From positions 372,001 to 436,000 of the forward strand of contig WIUZ02000021.1 of the NCBI GenBank assembly GCA_015956445.1: a DNA stretch of 64,000 nucleotides. Reading direction: 5' to 3'. Origin of the DNA: Thelephora terrestris. Lineage: Eukaryota > Basidiomycota > Agaricomycetes > Thelephorales > Thelephoraceae. The position numbers and the translations under genes were made by a program. Below, piece after piece: positions 1-11,799 of this stretch (within the stretch, counting starts at the first letter, position 1; every line of letters begins with the position of its first letter). The notes under the pieces are model-generated. The model worked only from the letters and a program-made list of their open reading frames with translations, was not told where the DNA came from and ran no database searches.

Positions 1-335
1 CTGCTGAAAACCCGCCACTCCGGGGTGCATTGGGAGGCATCAGGTTTCCGAAGTAGGCTACTTTACACGCACGAGTTGATGAGCTGTCTTGCACATCACA
101 AAATGTGAGATCATCGCCTATCGCAAAGCCAACGCATCGTTCGTAATCTGGTATGTACTCCATGTCCATCGTCGCCACCCTCCTCCGTCGGGCGTACTAC
201 ACAGCTCCACGTCTGCGAAACCGACATATATACGAATAAAAAACGGGCAAAATACTAGTGACAAGTTTCACAAATCGGAAAAAATATGTACAAGAAAGGC
301 TTCCGTGTGTGAACTGCAAGGTCCCTTCCATCCTG
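1..335. other. Left edge, no gene seen
   Basis: This stretch lies downstream of the stop codon of the TPP1-like gene. It may hold the 3' untranslated region of that gene and the flank of a neighbour outside the window. I see no convincing coding frame, repeat or RNA gene. Confidence 0.4.
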
Positions 336-3300
336 TCATCGTAACCGGCCATTCAGGTTTGACTCTGCAGCCTTAGCCTCTCTGGTCCTAGCCTTCCCAG
401 TCCTGATCAAAATCTCTCGCAACCGTTTGTTCATCAGCCTTCCCCCAGGGAGTCCAGGCAGAGAGGGCGGATTCAAATCGGGAGCAAACGAGCCCAGCTT
501 TCGAGCCATAGGCCACTGGGGCCCAGTCGCAACAAAATCACCCACCACGTCCTCCACTGGCTCCGAATCCTGGATGCGGGCGTGGGCTGCAGGCCGATCA
601 GGGGATTCGCAACCGTTGAGGAGGCGAGATGTTTTCTGGCTTTTTCCGGGCAGCTGGCGGTCAGCTTTTGACTTCTGAGGGTCGAACCGTAGCCGGATAT
701 TTTCGGAATCGCGATCGTTCTCGTGCGTAGAACTCCTGATGACCTTGTGCGGATGCTCTACCTCCAGTGCAGCAATCATGCGAGCGTACTCCGGTTCTCG
801 GTAGAGCTGAGGGTTAAAGTACTTGCTTTTCCGCCCGTCCTCGTCTGGTTCTTCCACGGCGCAAGCTTCAGCTGTCGCAGTCGCGGTCGTCCCCTGCTGA
901 GCGGATGTCTTGGGAGCCTGCTGCTTGCTGCGAAACGGCCACTTGAGCTTATCAGGATCGACGAAAGAAAGTTGTTTCACTAGCTTCCGCGGCGCAGGTT
1001 CCGGGTCCACTTTGAGCCTTTTGACGTCTCTCGAATTGTCCTGAGCCGAAAAAGCGTCCGAGGGCTTCCTCTTAGTACCGGTATCCGGGGCCTTCTTGGC
1101 TTTGGCCTGAAACCCCTGCTCTCTCCCGACATCTTTAGAAAAACTGATGTTTTCCAGTCCTTTGATTCCTTCAGCCCGTCCCTTGCCTTTCGCGGAGTGT
1201 GAAAGGTCAGAAACTACAGGATGATTACGCTCTTGAGGGAGGGGAGAAGGGGTTCGTGACACCGGTGGGAGCATCGTTTGGACGGGACGACGGTGTCCGT
1301 GGACCCTGCTTCGCTTGACGGGCTGAGGCATAGGAAAACCTTCTTCAGAGGGTGATGGGTGTCGGCGTTTCTGCGGAGCGGACGCTTGCTCATCTGTGGG
1401 GATAATGGACGTATGTTTTCGCTCGATGAGCACAACGGGCTTTGGAGGGAGTCTGGAGGAAGGAGACCGTAGGGGAACCTTCTCGGCAACGGAAGCGGCC
1501 CGCGAGGCAGGATTAGGGGCTCTAGGGGGTTTCGGTGGTTTGCGGGGGTGTGATTCGAGGGGGGAATTGGGGAGGACGGGTTTGGGCTTTCGCTTTGTCA
1601 CGGAAGAGTGATCACCCACTTCCGAACCGCTTTCGAGCTCATCAAGCTCCTCAGAAGCGCTCCCGGGGGATCCGACCTCACGGATGACTGCGATCTGTGG
1701 AAGTGACCCTTCTTGGGGCTCGTCGGTGACTTTTTCAACTACAACGACCTCCGCGGGTCTTTCCACTGATTTCTGAGGCACTAAATCCACTGCTACCTTA
1801 TTTTCCTGAGTGCTCACGTACTCGAGAGAGCTTTGGGTGATTCCCGTGGGGTCCTGGAGAGCCTCAATGTCTGCCACCGACTCATTAACTTGAACAACGA
1901 CGGAATCTCCCTCCTGAGCAACCGATTTATCGGTCTGGGACATAGAGCGTTGAATTTGAGGTTCAGGCGATGGAACGGGCTGTGATGACGTAAGAGGCGC
2001 AGACGGAGGTATGGGGAGAGATGATGGGATCGATTGGGATGACTGAACTGGCTGGGACGATGAATCCTGCTTTGAGGATGACGATAACTTGGTTTCATCA
2101 GACGCTGGGATTAGCACCATCGTCGCTCCACCGTTCTCATTCCTGCCGCCTATGGGTTCTCGTGTTGGGCCGACTTTGGGTACGGGCACCCTACGGTTCA
2201 GCGCTTGAAAGGGTTGACGTGTTGGGGACTCCAAACGTTCTGTCGCCGTCGGTCGGCCCAGGGGAGAAGGTCCACGAGACTTCTGTATCGCTTTCGACGG
2301 TGGCCTCGAACGAGGCTTTGGGGGAGGAAGTTGAGCAACAGTAACCGTTGCTGTAGGTAATGCCACAGGCGCGTCATGCGTGGTTGACGCCATTTTCTCT
2401 GTATCTCCTTGCTGGAAAGCCTTCTCTATGGCTTGAAAGACGGACTCTCCGAAGTCCGGGCCGCAGGGGACATCCTTGGAAATAGCATTGCTTTCCTGAG
2501 GAGGTTTGAACGCATTGGGCTGAGCAGGTTCCTCGATCGGCTTTGTTGCGTTTTCCTGAGGAGGTTGGTTGGAGCCCGCAGTCGGCTTGAGCACTGCAAC
2601 ACGTGGGTCATCGTTTTGAGTCCATGGCAGCACAAAACTTGGACCACACGATGATTCATCAGCCAAGCCAGCCCACGCAGGAGGTTTTTCAGAAGAGGGC
2701 AACTGAGAGCCTGATACAGCTTGCACGCTCGTGTGAATACTGGAGGGACTGGTCTGGTGGTTTTGCATCTGAGGATTGGAGGAAGTCGGTAGCGGGGATC
2801 GCTGTCGGGGCGGTTGTGCGGGAGGTGGTGGTGTTAGGTGTTGAGTTTGAGAGTCAAGGGCAATCTGGGGCGTTTCAGGAACGATCTCCGGCTCTTGCTG
2901 CTCCTCGACCTCATCCATCTCTACATCGTGAAAAATGTCGAACGGAGTCGACAGCCGGGACGAGTCTACGTCTGAGCTCATTTCGGTCTCGCGATCGTTG
3001 AATAGTCTCCCCAGCACGCCAGGAGATGTAAGCCATTCCCCAGGAGTTGTCGCACGAGGAACGGAGCTGAGACGCGCTGGACTGGAGCCTATTTCTAATG
3101 CGCCCCGCGCTGTCGATACCGTTTCGTGAACGAAGAACCTCAGGGGTTTGATATAGACATACCTGACGACCGTGACTTACTTTTGGCTTCCCTTCCTGCC
3201 TGTTTTTCTGCGCTCCGGATCAGGACACTGATGAGTACGACACACTTGAAACCCACCTGAGATCTTCGACCGGACGTCTTCTGGTATTTGTAGACGTTGG

Positions 3301-4171
3301 GCGAATTCGTCCAATCCCGGGACAGCCTTTTTCCATTTCCGACGGTAACGCTGCATAGGTGAACGTTCGACGAGAGCGGATACTGTGGAGGCTGCTTTCG
3401 GCTGAGCGGCAGCTGGGGCGTATGTTACTAAGTTCGGGCGATGCCCCAGGTCAGGTAGAGGCTCAGAGGGTTCGACAAACTGTTCGACGACCTTCGCCTC
3501 ATTTCGCTGCTTCTCCCTGACCTTGAGTATGTCCCTGATGATTAATCGTTAACCCAACAAACTCGAGGTACAATGCAGGGTGGCGTACGGGTTGCCGTCA
3601 GGCTTCCGAAGCTCATGCAACCATTCCTTCCAATCCTGAACATCATCCAATGGCTTAGGACTGCCCCATACTGCCTCTCCAGCGGCACCGCGTAGTCTTA
3701 CCCTCCTGATGTCGAGTGCGAGATCCTTGCGATGAGTAGAAGTCGAAGGAACGTCCTCGACTCGGATAAGGAGTGGACTGAAATCGCGAATTTCAATCAG
3801 GGATCCGGTGTGTTGAGTAAATCTTGTGCCGCGTTTCGTATCTCTATACCAACCTGGTCAATAACGTGTGTCAAGTAACCGTGTGTTGACCGCACCGGAC
3901 GCATTGCTCAGCGACCTCCTTGGGAATTCGACCCGGAACCTCGTGTTCTCTGTCCGAAAGAACAACCCAGAAGTAGTCTTTGGCTTCTGATGTCAAAACC
4001 TAGACCCATAGGTGGACGTCGGTGGTATGGAGGAACCAAGAGGGCCTTGCGCACCTTCCTGAGCTGACACTTCTTCAATTTTGGGGCCGGAGGAACGGTG
4101 TTGAAGTCGGAGCCATGCGTAGTCGCGAGGTTCAAGAAGTAGTCTTTAATCCAGGGAGTGACTTCGTTCAT
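336..4171 (-). CDS. Shelterin TPP1/Tpz1-like OB-fold protein
   Basis: This looks like the fungal TPP1/Est3-type telomere protein, which in other species bridges Pot1 to the rest of shelterin and recruits telomerase. The start at 4171 opens with MNEVTPWIKDYFLNLA, like the PWI start of the TPP1 OB fold. Removing an intron at about 4000-4054 gives VLTSEAKDYFWVVLSDREH, the central OB strand. A later exon (about 3853-3589) reads TQHTGSLIEIRDFSPLLIRV and continues to DVQDWKEWLHELRKPDGNP; a 54-nt intron follows (3535-3588). The next exon ends near 3257, and the last intron (about 3110-3256) is the least certain. The rest, about 900 residues, is low-complexity Pro/Ser/Gln/Lys-rich sequence with no visible fold, as is common in this family. 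Seen: the OB segments and splice sites. Known: the family role. Inferred: the gene assignment, about three in four. Confidence 0.72.
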
Positions 4172-4950
4172 GAATCCTATCCCATTGACAAGGGGAATGA
4201 AGTAAAGCGGGTGATGATGCTGAGTCGCGATCGCGGACCGCTAAGTTGACAGTGGACGGGGTTACCGTTGAATTGACAGACGCCAGTCACACAGCACGTG
4301 ATCTGCGTCACACAGACATGCAGTCACACCAAAGCCAGCTCGTCGGTTTTGTGGCTTGTCTGACGGGTCTAATACGACTATGTAAATAGTTGCTTATCGC
4401 TACTGCGACCATGCCTTTTCAGTCGTACCGTTATCGGTGACCGCTGGATGTGAGATATTCATACACACGGTCGGCGCTACGGATAGCTCTCGACTCGGTC
4501 GATCCCAACCTCGAACATCCTGGTCCTTGACTTTCTTCTCCCCCATACCTACTTGCTATTCTCGTGTGGCTGTGTGCTTCGCTTTCCCCCTCTTAACCCG
4601 GCCTACATACCAGTCACACATGGAGCTTTTCGTTTCTAGCGAGCAGATGCAATGCAATCGACTCAAAAAGTTACTGATCAAAGGTAAGTATGACGGTATA
4701 TCAACTTTGACGCGAACCAGGCGCGGTACGTAGTTTCATGCGTCGTACCTGACATCAAGCCCCCACGGTCTGTACTCGATCACCAACCGAGGCCACTCTA
4801 GGCGACCGCAGCCTAGGGAGGCTTGATCATGGGCGAAAGAGTCGGCCCTTCTGGGCTCCACAGGGTATGAGGGGCAGAGGTATTTAAGGTGAGGCTAGCT
4901 TCGTCACTTCTCCACGATCAGTCTACTCACCCACTTGTCTCACTTCCACG
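4172..4950. other. Divergent intergenic region between TPP1-like gene and ADH
   Basis: The two flanking genes are transcribed away from each other, so this region should hold both promoters. Apart from the TATA-like box near the alcohol dehydrogenase I see no gene or repeat. Confidence 0.5.
4881..4887 (+). promoter_or_regulatory. TATA-like box of the alcohol dehydrogenase gene
   Basis: The sequence TATTTAA lies 64 bp upstream of the ATG at 4951 and is followed by a pyrimidine-rich stretch (CACTTGTCTCACTTCC) just before the ATG. That arrangement is usual for strongly expressed fungal genes. The assignment is by position and consensus only. Confidence 0.45.
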
Positions 4951-6629
4951 ATGACCATCCCAAAGGTTCAAATCGCAGCCGTTGTTTCCAAGCCGGGAGC
5001 AGCGATTGAAATCCGCGAAGACTATCCAGTCAAACAGCCCGAAGAACTCCAGCCCGGTGAATGTCTCGTTAAGATCCACTGCTCCGGCGTGTGTCACACC
5101 GGTTCGCCTGCCCACGATCTCGCCTATTCGAGTTCAAACCAATTCTCCCCTAGATCTGCACGTAAAGAAGGACGACTGGCCCATCTCTGGTGTCACGTTC
5201 GTGTCTACCTTGCTGTCGGCGACGTCATCCTGTTAACATTTCCACAGCCCCCTGATCGGTGGTCACGAAGGCGTCGGCGAGATCGTTGCCATTGGAAAGC
5301 ACACTCAAGACTCTCCTGTAAAGATCGGCGACCGAGTAGGCATCAAATGGCTCGCCTACTCCTGTCTCCAGTGCGAATTTGTGTGTTTCTTTCTTCGTAT
5401 CGAAACCCGCGTCTTCGTTTACTTACACAACATCCACCCTTCGCCATGGCAGTGCCGTAAGGGCTTAGAGCAGGGTATGGGGCCGCAGCCCACTAATCCG
5501 TGACAGGAGCTAACAATCCACCTCTTTTTTTTAGATTGCGTTAGCGCCAAAAATAGCGGTTTCAGTGTCAACGGGACCTTTTCCGAATACGTCGTACGTG
5601 CCCACCCCGTTTCGTTTCATGAACTATTGTCCTGAGGTGTTCTGTTTTTGCAGGTCTCTTGGGTAAATCGTACGTAGCTTTGGCAAGGCACCTTCGGGGC
5701 AAGGCCACTCATCGACTGTTTCCAGACGTTACCCCAATCCCCGAGGAACTTCCAAGCTCCGACGCTGCTTCGGTTCTCTGTGCCGTGGGTCACCCCATTG
5801 CTCATGATTCTACTGTTATCTAATCACTGAACCATTCATGTGATTCAGGGTGTCACCGTCTATCGCGCCATCAAATACTCCAAAACAGAGCAGGGCGATT
5901 GGATCGTCATTCCAGGTGCTGGAGGGGGACTCGGGCATCTCGCCGTCCAATATGCCGTTGCAAGGGGCCTTCGTGTCATCGCCGTCGGTGTGTGATACTA
6001 CCTAATTCCTTTTGACATCTCCGGGGTCGGAGTTCACTCAATGGGTTCCCGTTTGTCACCAGATTCCGGAGAAGATAAGAAGCACCTCGTTCTCAGCCTC
6101 GGTGCTGAGGCTTGGATAGACTTTAAGGAGACTCAAGACCTCGTTGCGGACATCAAGCGCATCACCGGTGGATTGGGCGCTCACTCCGCAGTGGTGACCA
6201 CCGCAAGCCCCTCTGGTTACGCCCAAGCTGTTGACTACCTTCGGCCCGGTGGAACTCTCATGGCCGTCGGTTTGCCCGGAACCGCTAACCTTGAAGCATC
6301 CATCTTCTTCACTGTTCTCAAGAGCATCAGCATAATTGGGTCCTACGTCGGGTAAGATGCATCTGCGTTCCCCCACCCAAAGTTTTCGGGTGTTTACCTG
6401 CGTTGGTCTCTAGAAATCGTCAGGATTCTATCGAAGCTATCGACATCGCTGCTCGCGGCAGGGTCAAGGTTTTCTTCAAGCTGCGGCCCTTGGCTGATTT
6501 AAAGAAGTGGGTCCTCATCTCCCCTTTCCACCACCAGTATTTGACACTAACTGCAACCTCAGCGTGTACGAGGGTCTGGAGGCCGGAACCGTTGCCGGTC
6601 GTGTGGTCCTCGAGATGCCGAAAAAATAG
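4951..6629 (+). CDS. Zinc-dependent alcohol dehydrogenase (ADH1 type)
   Basis: This gene encodes a cytosolic medium-chain, zinc- and NAD-dependent alcohol dehydrogenase that interconverts ethanol and acetaldehyde in fermentation or alcohol use. Nine exons splice to about 350 residues, the normal ADH1 length. Catalytic zinc ligands are visible: Cys in CSGVCHTDLH, His in [10 protein letters not shown] and Cys in SVLCAGVTVY. The structural zinc lobe has four Cys in CLQCEFCRKGLEQDC. The Rossmann motif is [14 protein letters not shown]. The product starts [12 protein letters not shown] and ends [10 protein letters not shown]. Introns seen include 5102-5153 and 5197-5247; the rest lie near 5388-5457, 5475-5535, 5592-5652, 5670-5730, 5780-5850, 5990-6061, 6353-6413 and 6509-6562. 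All joins are GT-AG and in frame, so the gene looks intact. The exact in vivo substrate is not shown by sequence. Confidence 0.92.
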
Positions 6630-6933
6630 ATGTCGAACCCCTGTCCCACACTTCACGAGAGATTTGTTCGAACCCTTAAGTCAGCGAAAATCCCCCCTAC
6701 AAGCATAAGGATATCGATTGAATACCGCTGTACTCTTACGTTTTTACTTTGTACTAATCAAATTGTCATCGAGTGTAACCTAACCGAAAACTCCACGGTG
6801 AACGACCGTCAAAGTTTCAACGGCTCAATCCGTGTCCAGTCGAGCTCGCCGTAAGAAGGGGGAAGGGGATCTCTCGGAGAAACCCAACAATAAGTATTCT
6901 GTTTCCATTCACAAAAAAAATCCAAGCAACTAC
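6630..6933. other. Convergent 3' intergenic region
   Basis: This short spacer separates the ends of the ADH gene and the first F-box gene, which converge. It is probably the two 3' untranslated regions; no separate feature is visible. Confidence 0.5.
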
Positions 6934-8587
6934 TTACGGCCCCGGTATCGCGGTAGGAATCATCCTGCAAATGGTGATACAGTCCTGGACGTCTTTCCAA
7001 ATGGACCCTGCGCTGTGTTTGATCTGTAACAAGTGAGGGAAGATATGTAGCAGCGCGGTTGCGATAATCCAACGACTATGGGGGACGTCGGGGAACCGAA
7101 TGCTTCCGACGTGTAGCGTATTGAGTCTGCAGCGGCTGGTGCTGGTGAATAACGTCGCTTCGCCTGAGCGGGGGAGTGTGTTCTTGGATTTGGCTAACGT
7201 CTGCTTTACGATAGATGTCGCATCGAAATGGATCCGAAGTTGTTCCAAGTGTCGACAGTTCATGGAGAGTATGACGAGGCTCGCGAACGTGACCTGCGTG
7301 GTGCCGGCGTTACAGGGATGGCTCCCGAGACCAAGGAAGGTGAGGTTCGGCATTGCAAAGGACAAGCCCGTAATGTCTCGATCCGTCAATGAAAAGTGAC
7401 AATCTCCGGCTTGGCAATGCCCAAGCAAAGAAAGTCGGGTAAGGTTTCGGAAAGCGAAGAAGGGTAATAGAGTTTCATGGTTTAGGCTCCATCGGATTCC
7501 TTGACCAACGAACTCGAGCGAGGTTAAAGTCCGATGTAATTGTGCTCCCGATAGCGATCGACCGAGCATACTTGGGACTGCATCCAGGGACGTATCTGCG
7601 CAGTACACAGAAATCTTCTCCAATGCGGGGCCCCGTATACAGGGCAGGAGTTGTACCCATGGGCTCCCTTCTCGAATCCATAAGTTGAGTGACTGGAGTG
7701 CAGGGAAGACGGAGGGGGGTAGGGAGGGGAGGATCGCGGCGAATTCGGTTCCGAGCTCCCGTAGGTTGGGTAGTGCCATCGCGACGTAGGTGACTTTTAC
7801 CTGGATGGAGGGGTATAGTTTTAAGACGCGAAGTGTATTTCCCGATTTCAGGAGTAGGTCCGACATCGCATCATCGACCCCCCGGTCGAGGGTGAGGCCG
7901 AACAAATGTATCTCTTCTAAATGACGACATTCGCTGGCTAGATTGTAAAGCGCGGGTACCCGGAGGACGTTGAAGTTATCGTCAGCGAAGTAGATTGTCA
8001 CAGATAACAAACTAGGCGAGAGGAACGAAGAGATGAACGGGACAAAGTCCCATCCCGTTCTCCAACTCAGGGTTCGAAGTTTGGGGAACAATGGGGAGTT
8101 GTTGGCTTCCATATTCAAGATTTGGAAGGAGGGGATCGATATGGATTTTTGCAACAGCATGACATTCATGCGGACCATCCGCGAAGCGTATACTCTAAGA
8201 CGAGCCCATTCCGCTGGAATTGGATTGCGGAGGAAGTGCTGGAAGTGGATCACGAGTGAAATGAATCTGGGTAGGGTAAGGAACGGGGGAGTAGCTACTC
8301 ACGAAGGCGTTGTCACGATCCTGCCAGACATCAGGCGGGAAGCACTTCAGCAGCTGGAGCCAGTCATCTTGGGACTCCCAAAGTACATCCAAAACCGGTC
8401 GTTCCAGAGACTTGCATACTGTCGCAAAAGCCACTATTGTGGATTTCGCATTCAGGGCAGAGAGAATACGTGTTATAGTTTTGACGACGCGTTCCTGTTG
8501 AAGAAATCTGGGGATCCCACGTCTCTGCGACCTCGGTATTGAGCGGAAGTTGGTAGCGCTGATGACCTGGTAGCTGGCATGGGACAT
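6934..8587 (-). CDS. F-box/LRR protein, copy A of the array
   Basis: The N-terminal part (STIVAFATVCKSLERPVLDVLW) matches the degenerate F-box of basidiomycete F-box/LRR proteins. The rest is a series of leucine-rich segments such as NLASECRHLEEIHLFGL and MPNLTFLGLGSHPC. Such proteins usually act as substrate adaptors of SCF ubiquitin ligases. A 64-nt intron at 8239-8302 (gtgagt...ttccag) joins DNAF to HFLRNPIPAEWARL in phase 0. Copies B and C have an intron at the same place. Copy A is clearly diverged from the other two. The start is uncertain: Met at 8587 is the first available but another exon may lie upstream. The target protein is unknown. Confidence 0.75.
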
Positions 8588-8977
8588 ATTCGGCGATTTG
8601 TTGTGGTGGGTGATTGTGGAAACAGCATGGATTTGGGCTCGCGAGGGTAAAAGGGCAGAATGGGGAACACGTGGTCTCCAGCAAACTTGGACAAGGGCTG
8701 TTACTAGTGCTAATCGCTATCCTATTGCCCGCCGGGTTAGCTGCTCATCATGCTCGGGTCTGTGGCTATTCTAATTCGCTTGACATCCTCAAGTTCGACA
8801 ATAACGGGATCAGTTCGACCGAGATAACTTTCGTGATCGTGAGCTGGGCATCAACGGGAACGATTGCGTATCAACATGCACCTTTTACACTACATCCACA
8901 GACAGACCATTGTTCGACAAATCTTGCGGTCGACTAGATCCGGGGTTCAAGGGACCGGGGCTTATCAAACGAATATA
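8588..8977. other. Spacer between F-box copies A and B, part of duplicated unit
   Basis: From about 8700 to 8960 this spacer is recognisably similar, with many changes, to 11190-11410, which occupies the same place behind copy C. No gene is seen. Confidence 0.5.
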
Positions 8978-10588
8978 TCAGTATCGGTATTGCCAAACCA
9001 AAACATTGAGGTGCTCACCTGCCGCATGCGTGATGTCCATAATCCTCCGACAGGCGAGTATGTCCCGCCGCACTTGGGCCCACCGATTGTTCATCTCCCC
9101 CGCACAATCGAAGTGAAGGGTCTTTATGAACGGGAAAATGCTGACCAACGCCAATGCTACTATCCACTCGCAATGAGGAGTGTTAGGGAGGGGTGAACTC
9201 CCTACTGCGAGCATACTCAACCTGCTTCTTTTCCTTGGAAGACGAGGACCGTTGACCCTCAAGCTGGGGTGGTCGGGCTGGTCGGAGCCGACGATGCTCA
9301 TAAAATCTACTCTGATCGAGAGATTTTCCAAGTAACTACACGTCCTCGATAGAGAGAGGAGGGATACAAAAGTGGCGAGACGCGGCGAGCGACACGCTGG
9401 GCCCAAGACCAAGGTGCGAATATGTGGCAGGCCTTTTCCGATGTCTGTAATGTCCTCATCGGTTGGTTGGAAACTACATGGGTAGTTTTGTTCACGATCG
9501 CCGCAGCCACAGAAGATTCTGATGGAGGTTAATTTGGTGAAAGAACAAAGGAGGGTGACGCTGGAGCGATCGAAGGCTGCTGTGGGCGAGAGATACAGCG
9601 TTGTCGTGGTTGTAGCGGCACCACGTAATGAGTCGAGTAGTTGAGAGAGCTGGATGATCTCACCGCGATATATCGCGACATCAGCTAACTTCCGGGATGG
9701 GAGGTGCACTAAAAATTGGCTGAGGTTTGGACCATGTTTGCCAATGAGGTGGATGGTTTCCAAACAAGTCGATATCTGGGGTGAGATTTGATTTGGGAAG
9801 CGCGGCTCCTGCAGAACGAGGCCCCGAAGTCGCGGGAGGTCGAATATCGCAGGGAAGATTTCTGACGGTGTAAGTGGTTTGATATCGATGTGATGGAGGG
9901 TGTTTCTTGAGGCGGAGATGAGTCGCCCTGTTTCACAACTGGAAAGCGGGCAGGAGGTATCAACATCCAGCTTGAGGACTTGAAGCTGACGACACGTGTG
10001 CGTAATGAGGGATAATGCGGGCTGCAGCAGTCGGTTGTCCCCTCGTGGAAGTATTAGACGAAGGTCGGTGATCGTTGGCGTAAGGAACAATGAGAGGAAA
10101 GGTACGATGCTCCAGCCGATGTCACACTTCAACAGGGAGAGCCTGGGCCAAAATTCTCCTCGCTGTGATTCCATCGCGAGGAGCTGAATGGTATCCGTAG
10201 ATATTCCAGCTGAGCGATGAGATGACCGGGAATACGTATTTGGTACTCCAAGGACGGTTACGCGTGCGGTATATCGCTTGAACCGTTGCCACTCATCCGG
10301 TGAGAGGTTCCTCGACAGGAACTGATAGTCATTAAGTTCAGGGTGCGAGGAACATCCTAGTTTTTCACGTACAAAAACATCTTCGGTAATCGTCCAGGAA
10401 TCCGCAGGAAGGCTCTGGAGAATGGTAGATAGATGAACTTGGCGTTGCCACAGTACGTCCATGACGGGACCTTCGAGCGATTTGCAGCAGCATGCGAAGG
10501 CGAGCAAAGACGCGGACCCTTGACTAGTGGGCTCCGCGGAGTTGGAAATTTTGCGGACAAGCTCCTCAAGTCGAAGTAGCTGGTGCAT
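8978..10588 (-). CDS. F-box/LRR protein, copy B
   Basis: This paralogue of copy A starts MHQLLRLEELVRKISNSAEP, has an F-box core (LLAFACCCKSLEGPVMDVLW) and then leucine-rich repeats to the end. The frame is open from start to stop. Even so, the stretch 10322-10372 (gtacgt...tatcag, 51 nt) has good donor and acceptor signals exactly where copies A and C have their intron. It is therefore probably an intron that happens to be a multiple of three without a stop; splicing gives DVF joined to FLSRNLSPDEW. The likely role is an SCF substrate adaptor, by family only. Copy C is its closest relative in the window. Confidence 0.78.
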   Translation of the reverse strand: MHQLLRLEELVRKISNSAEPTSQGSASLLAFACCCKSLEGPVMDVLWQRQVHLSTILQSLPADSWTITEDVFVREKLGCSSHPELNDYQFLSRNLSPDEWQRFKRYTARVTVLGVPNTYSRSSHRSAGISTDTIQLLAMESQRGEFWPRLSLLKCDIGWSIVPFLSLFLTPTITDLRLILPRGDNRLLQPALSLITHTCRQLQVLKLDVDTSCPLSSCETGRLISASRNTLHHIDIKPLTPSEIFPAIFDLPRLRGLVLQEPRFPNQISPQISTCLETIHLIGKHGPNLSQFLVHLPSRKLADVAIYRGEIIQLSQLLDSLRGAATTTTTLYLSPTAAFDRSSVTLLCSFTKLTSIRIFCGCGDREQNYPCSFQPTDEDITDIGKGLPHIRTLVLGPACRSPRLATFVSLLSLSRTCSYLENLSIRVDFMSIVGSDQPDHPSLRVNGPRLPRKRSRLSMLAVGSSPLPNTPHCEWIVALALVSIFPFIKTLHFDCAGEMNNRWAQVRRDILACRRIMDITHAAGEHLNVLVWQYRY

Positions 10589-11414
10589 TGGAAATGCGAA
10601 GAGTGGTCGACGTCTGAGGTCGTCTGAAAAAAAAAAAAGGCCACGCTGTTGGTGCTAAGCGCTCAATCTAAAGCGTTAGCCCGTGGACCTTTCCAACCTA
10701 CTAAATTGGCAGAGACACTGAGACAAAAGCATAGTTATGCTATCGGTTCTAACGCATCGAAGATGGGTATGTTAGAAACACCTGCTTACTCCGATTTCCC
10801 TTCACCGCTACCTCTGACCCCAGACTTGGCTTCGGTCCCGGGACGATGCTATAAGTGGGGTGAGTGGGATCAAAAAACGTAAGAGGCTGTTTGAGCTAAG
10901 GCCGCACAGTCTCATCGATCCCGAAATCTTGGAGGAGACATTTCAGAATGCCTAGAAACCCACGCTGGACGGGTCTGGATCCACGATTAGCCTCAGAGCA
11001 GGGTCACGTATAAGTACACAGCAAGTCCCAATGAGAGATGGAAGAACACGATCAGGATCTTGAGAAGAAACGCGTTGAGGTCGGTGAACTACTCTCCTAC
11101 ATGCAAATCGTGATCATGACCATTCACAATACTTGTGCACCTTTGCAATTGAGGGACAGAAACGTGGTCTCCAGTCGGTGGCCGTTACTTGTCGCTCCCC
11201 TACCGAGCTAGATGTCCGCCATGTTCAGTCCTGTGAATATTCTGATATGCTTTACATTCTCAAGGAAGTTGGACTATAACGGTATCCGTTGGTCCGATAT
11301 ACATTTCACAATTGTGAATTATTGGAGAGAACAACTGCGTCAAGGACCGGTGGTCGAAAAAAAACCCGCAGACGACGAGGTCCTTCCAAGCGTTCAAGGG
11401 ACTAGGGCACTTGA
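10589..11414. other. Spacer upstream of copy B and downstream of copy C
   Basis: The part from about 10790 to 11090 resembles 13600-13800, upstream of copy C, and 11190-11410 resembles 8700-8960. The ends of the two tandem units therefore meet here, at about 11.1-11.2 kb. No gene is seen. Confidence 0.5.
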
Positions 11415-11775
11415 CAGCTGTTTTCAAAACGATAGACCGTTTTCCGTAGGATACAGCCCCAAATTCTTGTTTACCTTTTGATGGTATTGGGGCTCGGCAT
11501 CCCGGCATGATGCACAGTGCCGGGTCAAGTCCCTCAACGTAACTCACTCACCCTCCCAGAAAAATTGTAATACATCCCTGACATTGACCACGGGTAGTTA
11601 GCGACCCTGAGGACCAAGAGTCAAAGGAACTGCGGGAATTTACGAACTACTGGAGGCCTGTGTACAACCGGCAGGTGCCGCGATGCCAGTTGCCATGCCC
11701 CAATACCATCAAAAGGTAAACAAGAATTTGGGGCTGTATCCTACGGAAAACGGTCTATCGTTTTGAAAACAGCTG
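11415..11775. repeat. Inverted-repeat (foldback/MITE-like) element
   Basis: Two 79-bp arms, 11415-11493 and 11697-11775, are perfect reverse complements. Each has CAGCTG at its outer edge, and a 203-bp spacer separates them. The duplicated unit behind copy B has no such element at the matching place near 8965, so this is an insertion or local rearrangement after the duplication. No transposase is encoded. The outer CAGCTG is itself a palindrome, so it could be either a 6-bp target duplication or part of the arms. No family is recognised. Confidence 0.75.
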
Positions 11776-11799
11776 GAAATGAACGTGTCAGTATCAGCA

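Noticed and set aside
6626-6660. Short similarity between 6633-6660 and 60590-60620 (GAACCCCTGTC...CACAAGAGA type)
   Set aside because: About 25 of 30 bases match, but it does not extend and no third copy was seen, so it cannot be called a repeat family.
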